This document shows, in pieces, positions 25,169-36,539 of a stretch of DNA of 64,000 nucleotides (position 1 is its first letter; each line of letters begins with the position of its first letter). The notes beneath the pieces are model-generated. The model had not been told where the DNA came from and made no database searches. It saw only the letters and a list, made by a program, of their open reading frames with translations. The stretch comes from Sphaerisporangium viridialbum (GTDB taxonomy: Bacteria > Actinomycetota > Actinomycetes > Streptosporangiales > Streptosporangiaceae). The stretch spans positions 9,176,001 to 9,240,000 of the forward strand of contig NZ_CP187232.1 of NCBI RefSeq assembly GCF_049674955.1, given 5' to 3'. Position numbers and translations under genes: made by a program.

Positions 25169-25936
25169 TCACACGTCCTCCTCTGGAACCTCGGCGCCAC
25201 CGGAAAGGACCTCCGCACCACCCGAAAGGATCTCCGCACCACCCGAAACGACCTCGGCGCCACCCGGGAGGACCTCCGCACCACCCGAAAGGACCTCCGC
25301 ACCACCCGAAAGGACCTCCGCACCACCCGAAAGGGCCTCGGCGCCATCATGGGCGCCCGAGCCGGCGGCCGGCTCCACGCAAGGCCCGTCGCACCACCAT
25401 TCGGGCAGCGCGTCGAGAGCCTCACGGCCCAGGGGATTGCTCCCCGGCACTGCGAGCTCGTGCCCCACCAGCGCGTGCAGGCACTTCACGCGGTTCGGCA
25501 TGCCACCCGCGCTCTGCATGTCGCGGGGCAGCGGCTCCAGCCCCTCCTCCGAGGCGACCTTGTCCCGCCGCGAGACGTAGTCCTCGTGGGCGCTGGCGTA
25601 CGCCTCGGCCAGGTCGGGCTCCTCCGTGAGCCTGGCCTGCATCCGCTTCATCAGCCCGGAGGACTCCAGCGTGCCGATCGCGGAGGCCGCCTTCGGGCAC
25701 GTCAGGTAGTACAGGGTCGGGAACGGCGAGCCGTCGGGGAGCCTCGGAGCCGTCTCCACGACGTCGGGCAGCCCGCACGGGCACCGGTGGGCCACGGCCC
25801 GCAACCCCCTGGGCGCCCGGCCGAGCTGCCGCTCCACCGCGGCCACGTCGGTCGGATCAACCCGGGCCACGCTCGCCGGATCAATCCCGGCCATGTCCAC
25901 CGGATCAACCCCGGCCACGTTCGCCGGTTCCACCAT
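25169..25936 (-). CDS. DUF501 protein with repeat-built ends
   Basis: This 255-residue protein has a DUF501 core (about 35-175; QLGRAPRGLRAVAHRCPCGLPDVVETAPRLPDGSPFPTLYYLTCP, then LHALVGHELAVPGSNPLG). Cys and His residues in HRCPCG and TCP could bind metal. DUF501 lies in this housekeeping block in many actinobacteria, and its function is unknown. Both ends are repeats: an N-terminal VDPxDxAG octapeptide array and a C-terminal GGAEVLS heptapeptide array. ATG 25936 follows GGGGGAG by 6 nt. Alternative starts at 25939 and 25942 are too close to the ribosome binding site. Confidence 0.82.
   Translation of the reverse strand: MVEPANVAGVDPVDMAGIDPASVARVDPTDVAAVERQLGRAPRGLRAVAHRCPCGLPDVVETAPRLPDGSPFPTLYYLTCPKAASAIGTLESSGLMKRMQARLTEEPDLAEAYASAHEDYVSRRDKVASEEGLEPLPRDMQSAGGMPNRVKCLHALVGHELAVPGSNPLGREALDALPEWWCDGPCVEPAAGSGAHDGAEALSGGAEVLSGGAEVLSGGAEVLPGGAEVVSGGAEILSGGAEVLSGGAEVPEEDV
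25188..25345 (-). repeat. In-frame 21-bp tandem repeat in the DUF501 gene
   Basis: Seven complete 21-bp units (25188 to 25334) and a partial eighth encode GGAEVLS-type heptads at the protein's C-terminus. Three adjacent units (25272-25334) are identical, which suggests recent expansion. Confidence 0.88.
25854..25925 (-). repeat. In-frame 24-bp tandem repeat in the DUF501 gene
   Basis: Three 24-bp units (25854-25877, 25878-25901, 25902-25925) encode VDPxxxAx-type octapeptides at the protein's N-terminus. Confidence 0.8.
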
Positions 25937-25977
25937 CATCAACTCCCCCTGAAACCGTCACCCAACCGGCGAAGACG

Positions 25978-26394
25978 TCACGGAGCCGGCGTGCGGCCCG
26001 CTTCGATTCGCTGGCCGGTGCCGCGGTCGGCCGCCTCGATCGACTCCCAGAGCGTCTGGTACCACGGGGCCTTGGCCTGGGGCTGCGCCCCCGCCTTGGG
26101 CTGCTTGGCCTTCTTGGAAAGGTCGAGCACGACGTAGCACTTCTCTCCGGCACCGCAGTAGTGCAGCCGGGCCCTGGCCTGCTGCCTGATGTACGCGGGG
26201 TCGTCGAGCCGCTTGCTGCGCTCTCCGAGCTCCTGAAGGTCCTTGAGCGCCTGAGCCTGCTGCTTCTCCAGTTGGGCGATCTGGCGTCGCTGTGCGACGT
26301 ACTCCCGCACAGGATAGGCAAGGCTCATGGCGATCGCGCACACGACCACCGCGAGGATCGCGGCGCGCCCCGTCAGCTGCGGTCGTTTCTTCAT
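25978..26394 (-). CDS. ftsB: Septum formation initiator, FtsB/DivIC-like
   Basis: The protein has 138 residues with a basic N-terminus, one membrane helix (about 11-30, AAILAVVVCAIAMSLAYPV), a coiled coil (about 33-65, YVAQRRQIAQLEKQQAQALKDLQELGER) and the DPAYIRQQARARLHYC block typical of FtsB. It would link FtsL and FtsQ at the division site. The C-terminal tail is longer than in most homologues. ATG 26394 has GGGAGG 3-4 nt upstream. The upstream frame to 26436 runs through the terminator stem of eno. Location between eno and DUF501 is the conserved actinobacterial order. Confidence 0.87.
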   Translation of the reverse strand: MKKRPQLTGRAAILAVVVCAIAMSLAYPVREYVAQRRQIAQLEKQQAQALKDLQELGERSKRLDDPAYIRQQARARLHYCGAGEKCYVVLDLSKKAKQPKAGAQPQAKAPWYQTLWESIEAADRGTGQRIEAGRTPAP

Positions 26395-26406
26395 GATCCT
26401 CCCAGG

Positions 26407-26446
26407 TCCGTACGGCTTGCGCGCAAAAGTGCGCAAGCCGTACGGA
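26407..26446 (-). terminator. Long hairpin between eno and ftsB
   Basis: Perfect 16-bp arms (26407-26422 and 26431-26446) enclose an 8-nt loop. It starts 6 nt after the eno stop and ends 13 nt before the ftsB ATG. It probably reduces rather than blocks read-through, because ftsB has no obvious promoter of its own. Confidence 0.8.
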
Positions 26447-26451
26447 GAAAA

Positions 26452-27729
26452 CTAGCCCTGGAAACGCGGAAAAGCTCCGCGACCCGCGTAGCGGGCGACA
26501 TCGTCGAGCAGCTCCTCGATGCGGAGCAGCTGGTTGTACTTGGCGACGCGGTCGGACCGCGCGGGGGCGCCGGTCTTGATCTGGCCGCAGTTGGTGGCCA
26601 CGGCGAGGTCGGCGATCGTGGTGTCCTCGGTCTCGCCGGAGCGGTGGCTCATCATGCAGCGGTAGCCGTTGCGGTGCGCCAGGTCGACGGCGTCGAGGGT
26701 CTCGGACAGCGTGCCGATCTGGTTGACCTTCACCAGCAGCGCGTTCGCGGCGCCCTCGCGGATGCCGCGCTCCAGGCGCTCGGGGTTGGTGACGAACAGG
26801 TCGTCGCCCACGATCTGCACCTTGCCGCCGAGGCTGGCGGTGAGGGCCTTCCAGCCCTCCCAGTCCTCCTCGTCGAGCGGGTCCTCGATGGAGACCAGAG
26901 GGTAGGAGCGGACGAGGTCCTCGTAGAAGGAGATCAGCTCGCCTGCGCTGTGGCCCTTGCCGTCGAGGGTGTAGACGCCGCCGGAGTGGAACTCGCTCGC
27001 GGCCACGTCGAGCGCCAGCGCGATGTCCTCACCGGGGACGTAGCCGGCCTTCTCGATGGCGACGAGGATCAGGTCGAGCGCGTCGCGGTTGCTCGGCAGG
27101 TTGGGGGCGAACCCGCCCTCGTCGCCGAGGCCGGTGGCGTAGCCCTTCTCCTTGAGCACGCCCTTCAGCGCGTGGTAGGTCTCGGTGCCCATGCGCACGG
27201 CGTCGGAGAAGGTCTCGGCGCCGATCGGAGCGATCATGAACTCCTGGATGTCGACGTTGCTGTCGGCGTGCGCGCCACCGTTGAGGATGTTCATCATCGG
27301 CACGGGCAGCACGTGGGCGTTGGGCCCGCCGACGTAGCGGAACAGCGGCAGGTCGGCGCTGTCGGCCGCCGCCTTGGCCAGGGCCAGGGAAACGCCGAGG
27401 ATGGCGTTCGCGCCGAGCCTGCCCTTGTTGGGCGTGCCGTCGAGGTCGATCATGGTCTGGTCGACCAGACGCTGCTCCTCGGCGTCGAAGCCGATGATCT
27501 CGTCGGCGATCTCGTCCGTGACGTTGAGAACGGCCTTCTGGACGCCCTTGCCGCCATAGCGCTCGTCGCCGTCACGCAGCTCCACGGCCTCGAACTGGCC
27601 GGTGGACGCACCGCTCGGGACCGCCGCGCGGCCGGTGCTGTAGTCGTCGAGCAGGATTTCTACCTCAACCGTGGGGTTCCCACGGGAATCGAGAATCTCG
27701 CGGGCGGTAACGGCCTCGATGGCAGCCAC
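26452..27729 (-). CDS. eno: Enolase
   Basis: The standard 425-residue enolase interconverts 2-phosphoglycerate and phosphoenolpyruvate in glycolysis. Visible landmarks are EILDSRGNPTVEVE at the N-terminus, SGASTGQFEAVELRDGD, the metal-binding ALDVAASEF, SIEDPLDEEDW and IVGDDLFVTN, and the catalytic LLVKVNQIGTLSET, SHRSGETEDT and KTGAPARSDRVAKYNQLLRIEE blocks. The start is GTG 27729 with AGGAG 8 nt upstream. It lies in the conserved order between mazG and ftsB. Confidence 0.95.
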   Translation of the reverse strand: MAAIEAVTAREILDSRGNPTVEVEILLDDYSTGRAAVPSGASTGQFEAVELRDGDERYGGKGVQKAVLNVTDEIADEIIGFDAEEQRLVDQTMIDLDGTPNKGRLGANAILGVSLALAKAAADSADLPLFRYVGGPNAHVLPVPMMNILNGGAHADSNVDIQEFMIAPIGAETFSDAVRMGTETYHALKGVLKEKGYATGLGDEGGFAPNLPSNRDALDLILVAIEKAGYVPGEDIALALDVAASEFHSGGVYTLDGKGHSAGELISFYEDLVRSYPLVSIEDPLDEEDWEGWKALTASLGGKVQIVGDDLFVTNPERLERGIREGAANALLVKVNQIGTLSETLDAVDLAHRNGYRCMMSHRSGETEDTTIADLAVATNCGQIKTGAPARSDRVAKYNQLLRIEELLDDVARYAGRGAFPRFQG

Positions 27730-27904
27730 GAAGCGCTCCTAGATCTGTCAGCCCGGGGACGGGCCCCCGGAACCCACCACCGCGCCGTCGTGCGCGATGC
27801 GGTTGCGGACGGTTTGCCTCATGAGCCTATCGGGCCCTACCGGCCAGTACGGCTACGCCTCCCCGCGAACACGCCGCTAACAGTTGCCGTCAACCCTCGG
27901 GGAA

Positions 27905-28867
27905 CTATGTCTGCTCCGACCGCTCCCAGGTGCGGACCCGGTCGCGGTAGGCGCGGGCGGCGGCGCGGAGCTCGGCCTCGGGGTCGAGACCCGCCGCGCG
28001 CGCCCGCCGTACGAGGTCGAACAGCTCGCGGCCGATGCCCTGGCCGACAGCGCGCGCGAGCGCGTCGGGGACCCCCGCGCGCTCGGCCCGGCTCTGGAGC
28101 CCGTTGGCGAGCGAGAGCGCCGGCTGGCCCATCGGGACGCCGTCGAGCAGCGACTCCCAGCCCTTGGCGGCCCGCTCGGCGGCCTTGATGGTGTCCCAGT
28201 TGTCGCTGACCTCCTCGGCGCCGCTCACCACGGTGTCCGAGAACACGTGGGGATGGCGCCGGACCAGCTTGTCGACGATGCCTCCCGCGACGTCGTCCAC
28301 GTCGAAGCCGCCGTCGTCGGGCGAGCGCTCCTGGGCCAGGCGGGAATGGAACATCACCTGCAGGAGCAGGTCGCCCAGCTCCTCCCGCAGCGCGGCGTAG
28401 TCGCCGTCCTCGATGGTCTCAAGGACCTCGTACGACTCCTCGAGCAGGTAGGGCACGAGGGACTCGTGGGTCTGCTTGGCGTCCCACGGGCAGTCGCGGC
28501 GCAGCCGGTCCATGACGGCCACGAGGTCGAGCAGGCGCGCGCCCGGCAGGTCGTACGAGCCGGGGACCAGCTCGATGACGGGTGGGTCCTCCATGTCGAG
28601 CGCGGCGCGGCCTACCGCGCGCATGAACGGCTCGTCGCCGTCCTGCGCGGCGAGCCAGACCACCGTGCCGTCGCGGCTCTCGCGCGCCAGGGCGGCCGGG
28701 TCGGGCGTCACGACTTCGACCGGGATGCCCTCGTCCGCGAGGTAGGGCAGGAGAGGATGGTCGCCTGACCCGGTGAGCACCCGGCCGGAGCCGAGCACCG
28801 CCCACGCCCGCCCGCTCAGCAGGCCGGGGGCCACCCTGGGCGAGGTCGTGACGACGACGAGGGTCAT
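27905..28867 (-). CDS. mazG: Nucleoside triphosphate pyrophosphohydrolase MazG
   Basis: This 320-residue protein has an actinobacterial N-terminal extension (about 1-110) and a MazG domain (LVAVMDRLRRDCPWDAKQTHESL, then the metal-binding EESYEVLETI and EELGDLLLQVMFHSRLAQE). It hydrolyses nucleoside triphosphates, including damaged ones, to monophosphates and pyrophosphate. ATG 28867 is separated from the upstream SurA-like stop by a single base, so the two are translationally coupled. Confidence 0.9.
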   Translation of the reverse strand: MTLVVVTTSPRVAPGLLSGRAWAVLGSGRVLTGSGDHPLLPYLADEGIPVEVVTPDPAALARESRDGTVVWLAAQDGDEPFMRAVGRAALDMEDPPVIELVPGSYDLPGARLLDLVAVMDRLRRDCPWDAKQTHESLVPYLLEESYEVLETIEDGDYAALREELGDLLLQVMFHSRLAQERSPDDGGFDVDDVAGGIVDKLVRRHPHVFSDTVVSGAEEVSDNWDTIKAAERAAKGWESLLDGVPMGQPALSLANGLQSRAERAGVPDALARAVGQGIGRELFDLVRRARAAGLDPEAELRAAARAYRDRVRTWERSEQT

Positions 28868-28868
28868 G

Positions 28869-29510
28869 TCACTGGCCGGCGGCGGGATCCGGCTGGGGTG
28901 TCGCCTCGGTGCCGGCGGCGGGCGTGCCGAACCGTGCCTCCTCGATGAGGCCCTGCTGCGGGTCCCAGGTGCCGTAGCGGTGGGAGACCTTGACAGGAAT
29001 GGTGTCCATCTGCCCGAACAGCTTCATTTGGGCGGTCTGGACGGAGGCCTGATCGGTCAGGTTGGCGCCGTACTTCTGCAGCGACTTCTGGTAGATCAGG
29101 GCGGTGCGGACCCAGGCGTTGGTCTCGGACGGCGGCACGCCCTTGGTGAGCGCCGCCGGGCCGATCTTCTCGATGCCACCCTGCTCGGTGAGGAAGTCGG
29201 CGACCTCGCGCTCGGTCACCGTGACGCCGTTGCGCTGCGCGAACTGCTCGAACTGGCGAATGGAGATCATCTGCAGCAGCACGGCCCGCGGGATGGACGG
29301 GATCTGGAGCTGCGCCTCGGTGATCTTGGCCTGCTTCAGCGCGGCCTGGTACTCCGTGACCTCGGAGTCCAGCGCGCCATTGGTGATGCGGCTGCTCCCG
29401 ACGGTCGCCGCCGTGCCGACCTGCACGGGCGAGGAACAGGCGGTCAGCGCGGCACCGGCGAGCACTGCGGCCGCGACGGCCGGCAGCACGCGCACACGAT
29501 TCGACTTCAC
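28869..29510 (-). CDS. SurA N-terminal-domain lipoprotein
   Basis: The 213-residue protein has a signal sequence ending in the lipobox LTAC, then a SurA-type chaperone N domain (TVGSSRITNGALDSEVTEYQAALKQ, RAVLLQMISIRQFEQFAQRNGVTVTEREV). No prolyl isomerase domain is present, so it is likely a membrane-anchored chaperone. GTG 29510 follows AAGGGA by 6 nt. The longer frame to 29630 would overlap mfd. Gene order mfd-this-mazG is conserved in actinobacteria. Confidence 0.85.
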   Translation of the reverse strand: MKSNRVRVLPAVAAAVLAGAALTACSSPVQVGTAATVGSSRITNGALDSEVTEYQAALKQAKITEAQLQIPSIPRAVLLQMISIRQFEQFAQRNGVTVTEREVADFLTEQGGIEKIGPAALTKGVPPSETNAWVRTALIYQKSLQKYGANLTDQASVQTAQMKLFGQMDTIPVKVSHRYGTWDPQQGLIEEARFGTPAAGTEATPQPDPAAGQ

Positions 29511-29566
29511 TAGCGGTCCCTTCGACAGACGCGGGCTTACTCTACTCAAACCGCGCGCGAGAACGG

Positions 29567-33145
<3,579 letters not shown>

Positions 33146-33538
33146 CTTAGAAATGCCCCCACATGGTCACGCCCGCCTTCTCATTCGCCTCGCGGACCGC
33201 CTGCTCGGCTACGAACACCCCACGTGGCGACCCACCACCGCGCGCGCCCGAACAGCGACCACTCCGTACGTCCGCACGGCTCCGTGCGGTGTGTACGGCG
33301 ACACGCGCGATCCCGGGTTCGTCGAACCACCGGAATTACCACAAGGCTACTTCCCCCTCGGCCCCGCCATGCCGGGAACCACCCCTCCGCCCGATCGAGG
33401 GGGACTTGTCGTGAAGGTACCGGTGGGCGGGCCCGCATCCCCGCCCGGTCATGAAGGGCCTGTGGCCTGGTCATGGCGGGGCTCCGGCGGTGAAGAACAG
33501 CCCTTTCGTAAAGTAAATCCACTACGGAAGGAGTTTTC
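33146..33538. other. 393-bp divergent intergenic region
   Basis: It lies between mfd (leftward) and the methyltransferase gene (rightward). Frames that cross it are low-quality and lack ribosome binding sites. Its one clear element is the nested palindrome at 33264-33298. Both promoters should be here but are not obvious. Confidence 0.6.
33264..33298. promoter_or_regulatory. Nested palindrome upstream of mfd and the methyltransferase gene
   Basis: An 8-bp perfect inner stem (CCGCACGG/CCGTGCGG, loop CT) is enclosed by a second inverted repeat CCGTAC/GTACGG. Being upstream of both genes, it is not a terminator for either; a regulator site or RNA hairpin is possible. Function is inferred only. 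Confidence 0.4.
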
Positions 33539-34288
33539 ATGACTACCCTGAGTCACATGTCTGAGGTTCGATGGTGGCCGGCAACCCAAGGCGACGTGTT
33601 CAGTCTCCGCATGCGTGAGCTGTGGACCGAGCAGCTCGGCCGGCGGCTCGACATCCTGATCGCCGGCTGCGGGCGCGGCGACACCGTCGACGTCGACCGC
33701 GTCGAGACCCGCGTCACGGGCATCGACGAGGACCTCCCCGTGCTGCGCGCCTCGACCGGACGCCGCGACGACCTGGACGCGAGGTTCCTCGGCGATCTGC
33801 GCGCCGCGCCGCTGCTGCCCCGCACCTTCGACGTCGTGCACGTCGCCTTCCTGCTGGAGCGCGTGCACCACGCCGAGCTCGTGCTCGACCGCATGGTCAA
33901 CGCCCTGCGCCCCGGCGGCCTGCTGCTGATCCGCATGCGCGACCGGTCCTCCGCGTACGGCTTCTGCGACCGCTTCATGCCGGGCTGGCTGCGCCGGCTC
34001 CTGTGGTCCCGCTTCGCCCCCAAGGGCATGGTCGGCCCGCTCCCGGCGATCTACGAGCAGGTGGCCTCCCGCGAGGGCATCCACTCCTACTGCCTGATGC
34101 GCGGACTGATGATCGCCGAGGACTACTCCGGGTCGTCCGGTCCCGCGCTGCGCGGCCCGCACGCCAAGCTCGTACGCGTCGTCTGCCAGGTGGTCGGGAG
34201 ACTGTCGGGCGACCGCCTCCCTTCCACCAGGGACGAGGTCACGCTGGTGATCCGCAAACCCCAGAACCACTTCGCCCGCCTGATCTGA
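33539..34288 (+). CDS. Class I SAM-dependent methyltransferase
   Basis: The protein has 249 residues with a Rossmann-type core: DILIAGCGRGDT as motif I, VTGIDEDL as motif II, TFDVVHVAFLLERVHH and LRPGGLLLIRMRD as the later strands. It resembles small-molecule methyltransferases, and the substrate is unknown. The ATG is preceded by GGAAGGAG at 5 nt. No linked biosynthetic genes are adjacent. Confidence 0.8.
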   Translation: MTTLSHMSEVRWWPATQGDVFSLRMRELWTEQLGRRLDILIAGCGRGDTVDVDRVETRVTGIDEDLPVLRASTGRRDDLDARFLGDLRAAPLLPRTFDVVHVAFLLERVHHAELVLDRMVNALRPGGLLLIRMRDRSSAYGFCDRFMPGWLRRLLWSRFAPKGMVGPLPAIYEQVASREGIHSYCLMRGLMIAEDYSGSSGPALRGPHAKLVRVVCQVVGRLSGDRLPSTRDEVTLVIRKPQNHFARLI

Positions 34289-34320
34289 CGCACCGGCCAC
34301 CAGCCCCACCACGCCACCGC

Positions 34321-34485
34321 CGCGCTAACGCCACGAGTCGTTCCACCACGCCACCACCCCACGCCCCCCCGTCGGCGCGCTAACGCCACGACTCGTTCCA
34401 CCACGCCACCACCCCACGCCCCCCCGTCGGCGCGCTAACGCCACGACTCGTTCCACCACGCCACCACTCCACCGGCGCGCTAGCG
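34321..34485. repeat. Noncoding 55-bp tandem repeat
   Basis: Units begin with CGCGCTAACGCCACGA at 34321, 34376 and 34431, giving two full 55-bp copies, then a 45-bp copy and a fragment at 34476. The array fills most of the 270 bp between the methyltransferase and the next gene. Short homopolymer C runs vary between copies. Confidence 0.85.
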
Positions 34486-34558
34486 CCACGGCGCCGATGC
34501 GGCGGGACGTGGTACGGCGATACCGGCGCCGGACTACGGCGGGTGACCCGCCGGTCGT

Positions 34559-35803
34559 TCAGCGGCGGGTGAAGAGGGGCTCCCAGCTTCCGGGGCGTTG
34601 CGTGTTCTCGCGGTTGCCTGAGAGCTGAACCTTCGTCTTCCCGTCGATGCTGACCAGCACCAGCCCGTTGTGGAACTCGTTCTCGCAGGCTCCCGCGCAA
34701 CCGAGGGCGATCAGGTGCTCGTCGTCGGCCCAGGCGAGAAGCTGGAGCATCTTCTGCCTGCCGACGACCTTGCCGGTGGCGACATCCCTGACCGTCGTCT
34801 CCGGGCCCGGCGGCGTGCCTCCATCGGCGTACAGCGCCCCGTTGGGGGAGACGCCCGCCTGCTGGTAGGTCTTGACCAGGTCCTTCGGCGCGTCGTCGTG
34901 CCGCCGCCCGTCCAGGTCGTAGTACAGCCTGTTGTCGTACCCCTTCACCTCGTCGGGTTCCGAGACCAGCGTGCCGTCATCGGACCACCGGAAGGCGGAG
35001 GGCGGCATCGCGAGATGACGGTCGCCCTTCTGCGCGGACGGGTGGAACGACGCCCGGCCCGACGCCACGTCGACCACCTGGAAGCCGGTGCGCCCGGGGT
35101 CCGAGCTTCTCCAGCTGTTCCCGTCGGCGGAGACGTGGGTGCGGATCGTGGGGTCCTTGTCGTACGCCGTGGCGAGCAGCTTGGTGCCATCGGGCGACCA
35201 GGAGACGTCGGCCACGGGGTGATCGAAGTCGACCCACTTGACGACCTCCAGGGTGGTCATGTCGAGCACGCCGACCCGGCGGGCGGGCAGGTCGCGCTCC
35301 AGCACGGCCGCGAGCTTCATGCCCGGAGCCACGTCGAGCTTGGCCCAGTCGGTCTGTTCGTACGTCCCGGTCCCGGCGTTGTAGAGGAACCACGTCTCGT
35401 GACGGCGGTCACTCCTGTCGCCGATCTTCTCCCGCGCCCACACGTAGTACGCCGAGACGGCGACCCTCCCCGCGGCGATCAGCTTCTTCGGCAGAGGGTT
35501 CTCGGTATCGGTCAGCACCGAGTCCGGCGCCCGCACGTCCTCGGGAGTGGGCGCGGCAGAGTCCTCGCCCGGCGACGGAGCCACCGCGACCGCCACACCG
35601 CCCCCCGGGGCCTCCAAGGGGATCAGCCTGGGGGCGAGCACGCCCGCGACCACGACGGCGGCGGTCGCCCCCGCGGCGAACGACACAGTGATCATCGGAC
35701 GCCGGGGCCGCCCCCGCAGGGCCCGGTCGGCGAGATCATGGGGGACCCGGGCGTCCTCGGCCCAGTCCCGGAGCGTCTCCGGCAGCAGGGTTTCCAGCTT
35801 CAC
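34559..35803 (-). CDS. Membrane-anchored beta-propeller protein, partner of an ECF sigma factor
   Basis: The 414-residue protein has a cytoplasmic N-terminus (1-36, MKLETLLPETLRDWAEDA), a membrane helix (about 38-62) and an outer domain of about 330 residues with propeller-like repeats (VDFDHPVADVSWSPDGTKLLATA, SAFRWSDDGTLVSEPDE, LLAWADDEHLIALGCAG). Its ATG overlaps the sigma-factor stop by 4 nt. Position and topology match the other sigma partners in this window, so regulation of the sigma factor by an outside signal is the likely role. This is inferred. Confidence 0.72.
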   Translation of the reverse strand: MKLETLLPETLRDWAEDARVPHDLADRALRGRPRRPMITVSFAAGATAAVVVAGVLAPRLIPLEAPGGGVAVAVAPSPGEDSAAPTPEDVRAPDSVLTDTENPLPKKLIAAGRVAVSAYYVWAREKIGDRSDRRHETWFLYNAGTGTYEQTDWAKLDVAPGMKLAAVLERDLPARRVGVLDMTTLEVVKWVDFDHPVADVSWSPDGTKLLATAYDKDPTIRTHVSADGNSWRSSDPGRTGFQVVDVASGRASFHPSAQKGDRHLAMPPSAFRWSDDGTLVSEPDEVKGYDNRLYYDLDGRRHDDAPKDLVKTYQQAGVSPNGALYADGGTPPGPETTVRDVATGKVVGRQKMLQLLAWADDEHLIALGCAGACENEFHNGLVLVSIDGKTKVQLSGNRENTQRPGSWEPLFTRR

Positions 35804-36330
35804 GAGGTGGCCTCCTCAAAAGGGTGGTCGGGCAGGCGGAGATCGGCGAGTTCGGGCGCGACGGCGCGCAGCCGGGCGAGCGAACGGTGGGCCGTGCTGC
35901 GGACCGTTCCGACCGAGCAGCCCATGATGTGCGCCACCTCGGCCTCGGGGAGGTCCTCGAAGTAACGGAGCACCAGCACGGCACGCTGCCGCGCGGTGAG
36001 CCGGGCCAGCGCGTGGCGCAGGACGAGCTTCAGGTCGGCCGTGTGCGTGTCGTCGCGTCCCGCGACGTCAGGGGTTCGGGCCACCACGGTCTCCCGCCGC
36101 CGGGAGGCCAGGCGCCACCAGCTCACCTGCTGGCGGTACATCGCGCGCCGCACGTACGCCTCGGGCTCGCCGATACGGGACCAGCGGGTGGCGGTCCTGG
36201 CCAGGACCGTCTGAAGCAGGTCTTCGGCCGCATGCTGGTCCCCGCCCGTGAGCAGGAACCCCAGCCTCATGAGCGCCGGCGAGCTCGCCGACACGAACTC
36301 GCGGAAACGTCGCTCCTCGGCAACGTCCAC
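35800..36330 (-). CDS. SigE-type ECF RNA polymerase sigma factor
   Basis: This sigma factor of 176 residues has region 2 (RFREFVSASSPALMRLGFLLTGGDQHAAEDLLQTVL, YVRRAMYRQQVSWWR) and region 4 (LTARQRAVLVLRYFEDLPEAEVAHIMGCSVGTVRSTAHRSLARLR). The pattern is that of the actinomycete SigE-family group. GTG 36330 has GGAGG 5 nt upstream. GTG 36336 is in frame but overlaps the ribosome binding site. Confidence 0.9.
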   Translation of the reverse strand: MDVAEERRFREFVSASSPALMRLGFLLTGGDQHAAEDLLQTVLARTATRWSRIGEPEAYVRRAMYRQQVSWWRLASRRRETVVARTPDVAGRDDTHTADLKLVLRHALARLTARQRAVLVLRYFEDLPEAEVAHIMGCSVGTVRSTAHRSLARLRAVAPELADLRLPDHPFEEATS

Positions 36331-36527
36331 GATCACCTCCAGAGGGTCGATGTCAGCCTCTAGGACGCGGTCGGCTCCGCTTCGCTATGCCTCTCGATCG
36401 CACGGGCTTCCCGAGCGGCTACCCAAGCGGCTTCCAGCGGCTTCCCCGCGCGGCGACGGGGCGCGGGGTGGAAAGGTAGGGTGCCGCGCGGGACGAGGCA
36501 GGCCAGGCCTCCCCCGCCAACCGTAAA

Positions 36528-36533
36528 TATCCT
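36528..36533 (+). promoter_or_regulatory. -10 box (TATCCT) of a leaderless promoter
   Basis: TATCCT is six bases before GTG 36540 of the APS kinase gene. No ribosome binding site is present. Confidence 0.55.
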
Positions 36534-36539
36534 GGCCCA

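Noticed and set aside
34321..34485. The 55-bp tandem repeat as a CRISPR array
   Set aside because: Units are contiguous with no unique spacers, and there are no cas genes nearby.
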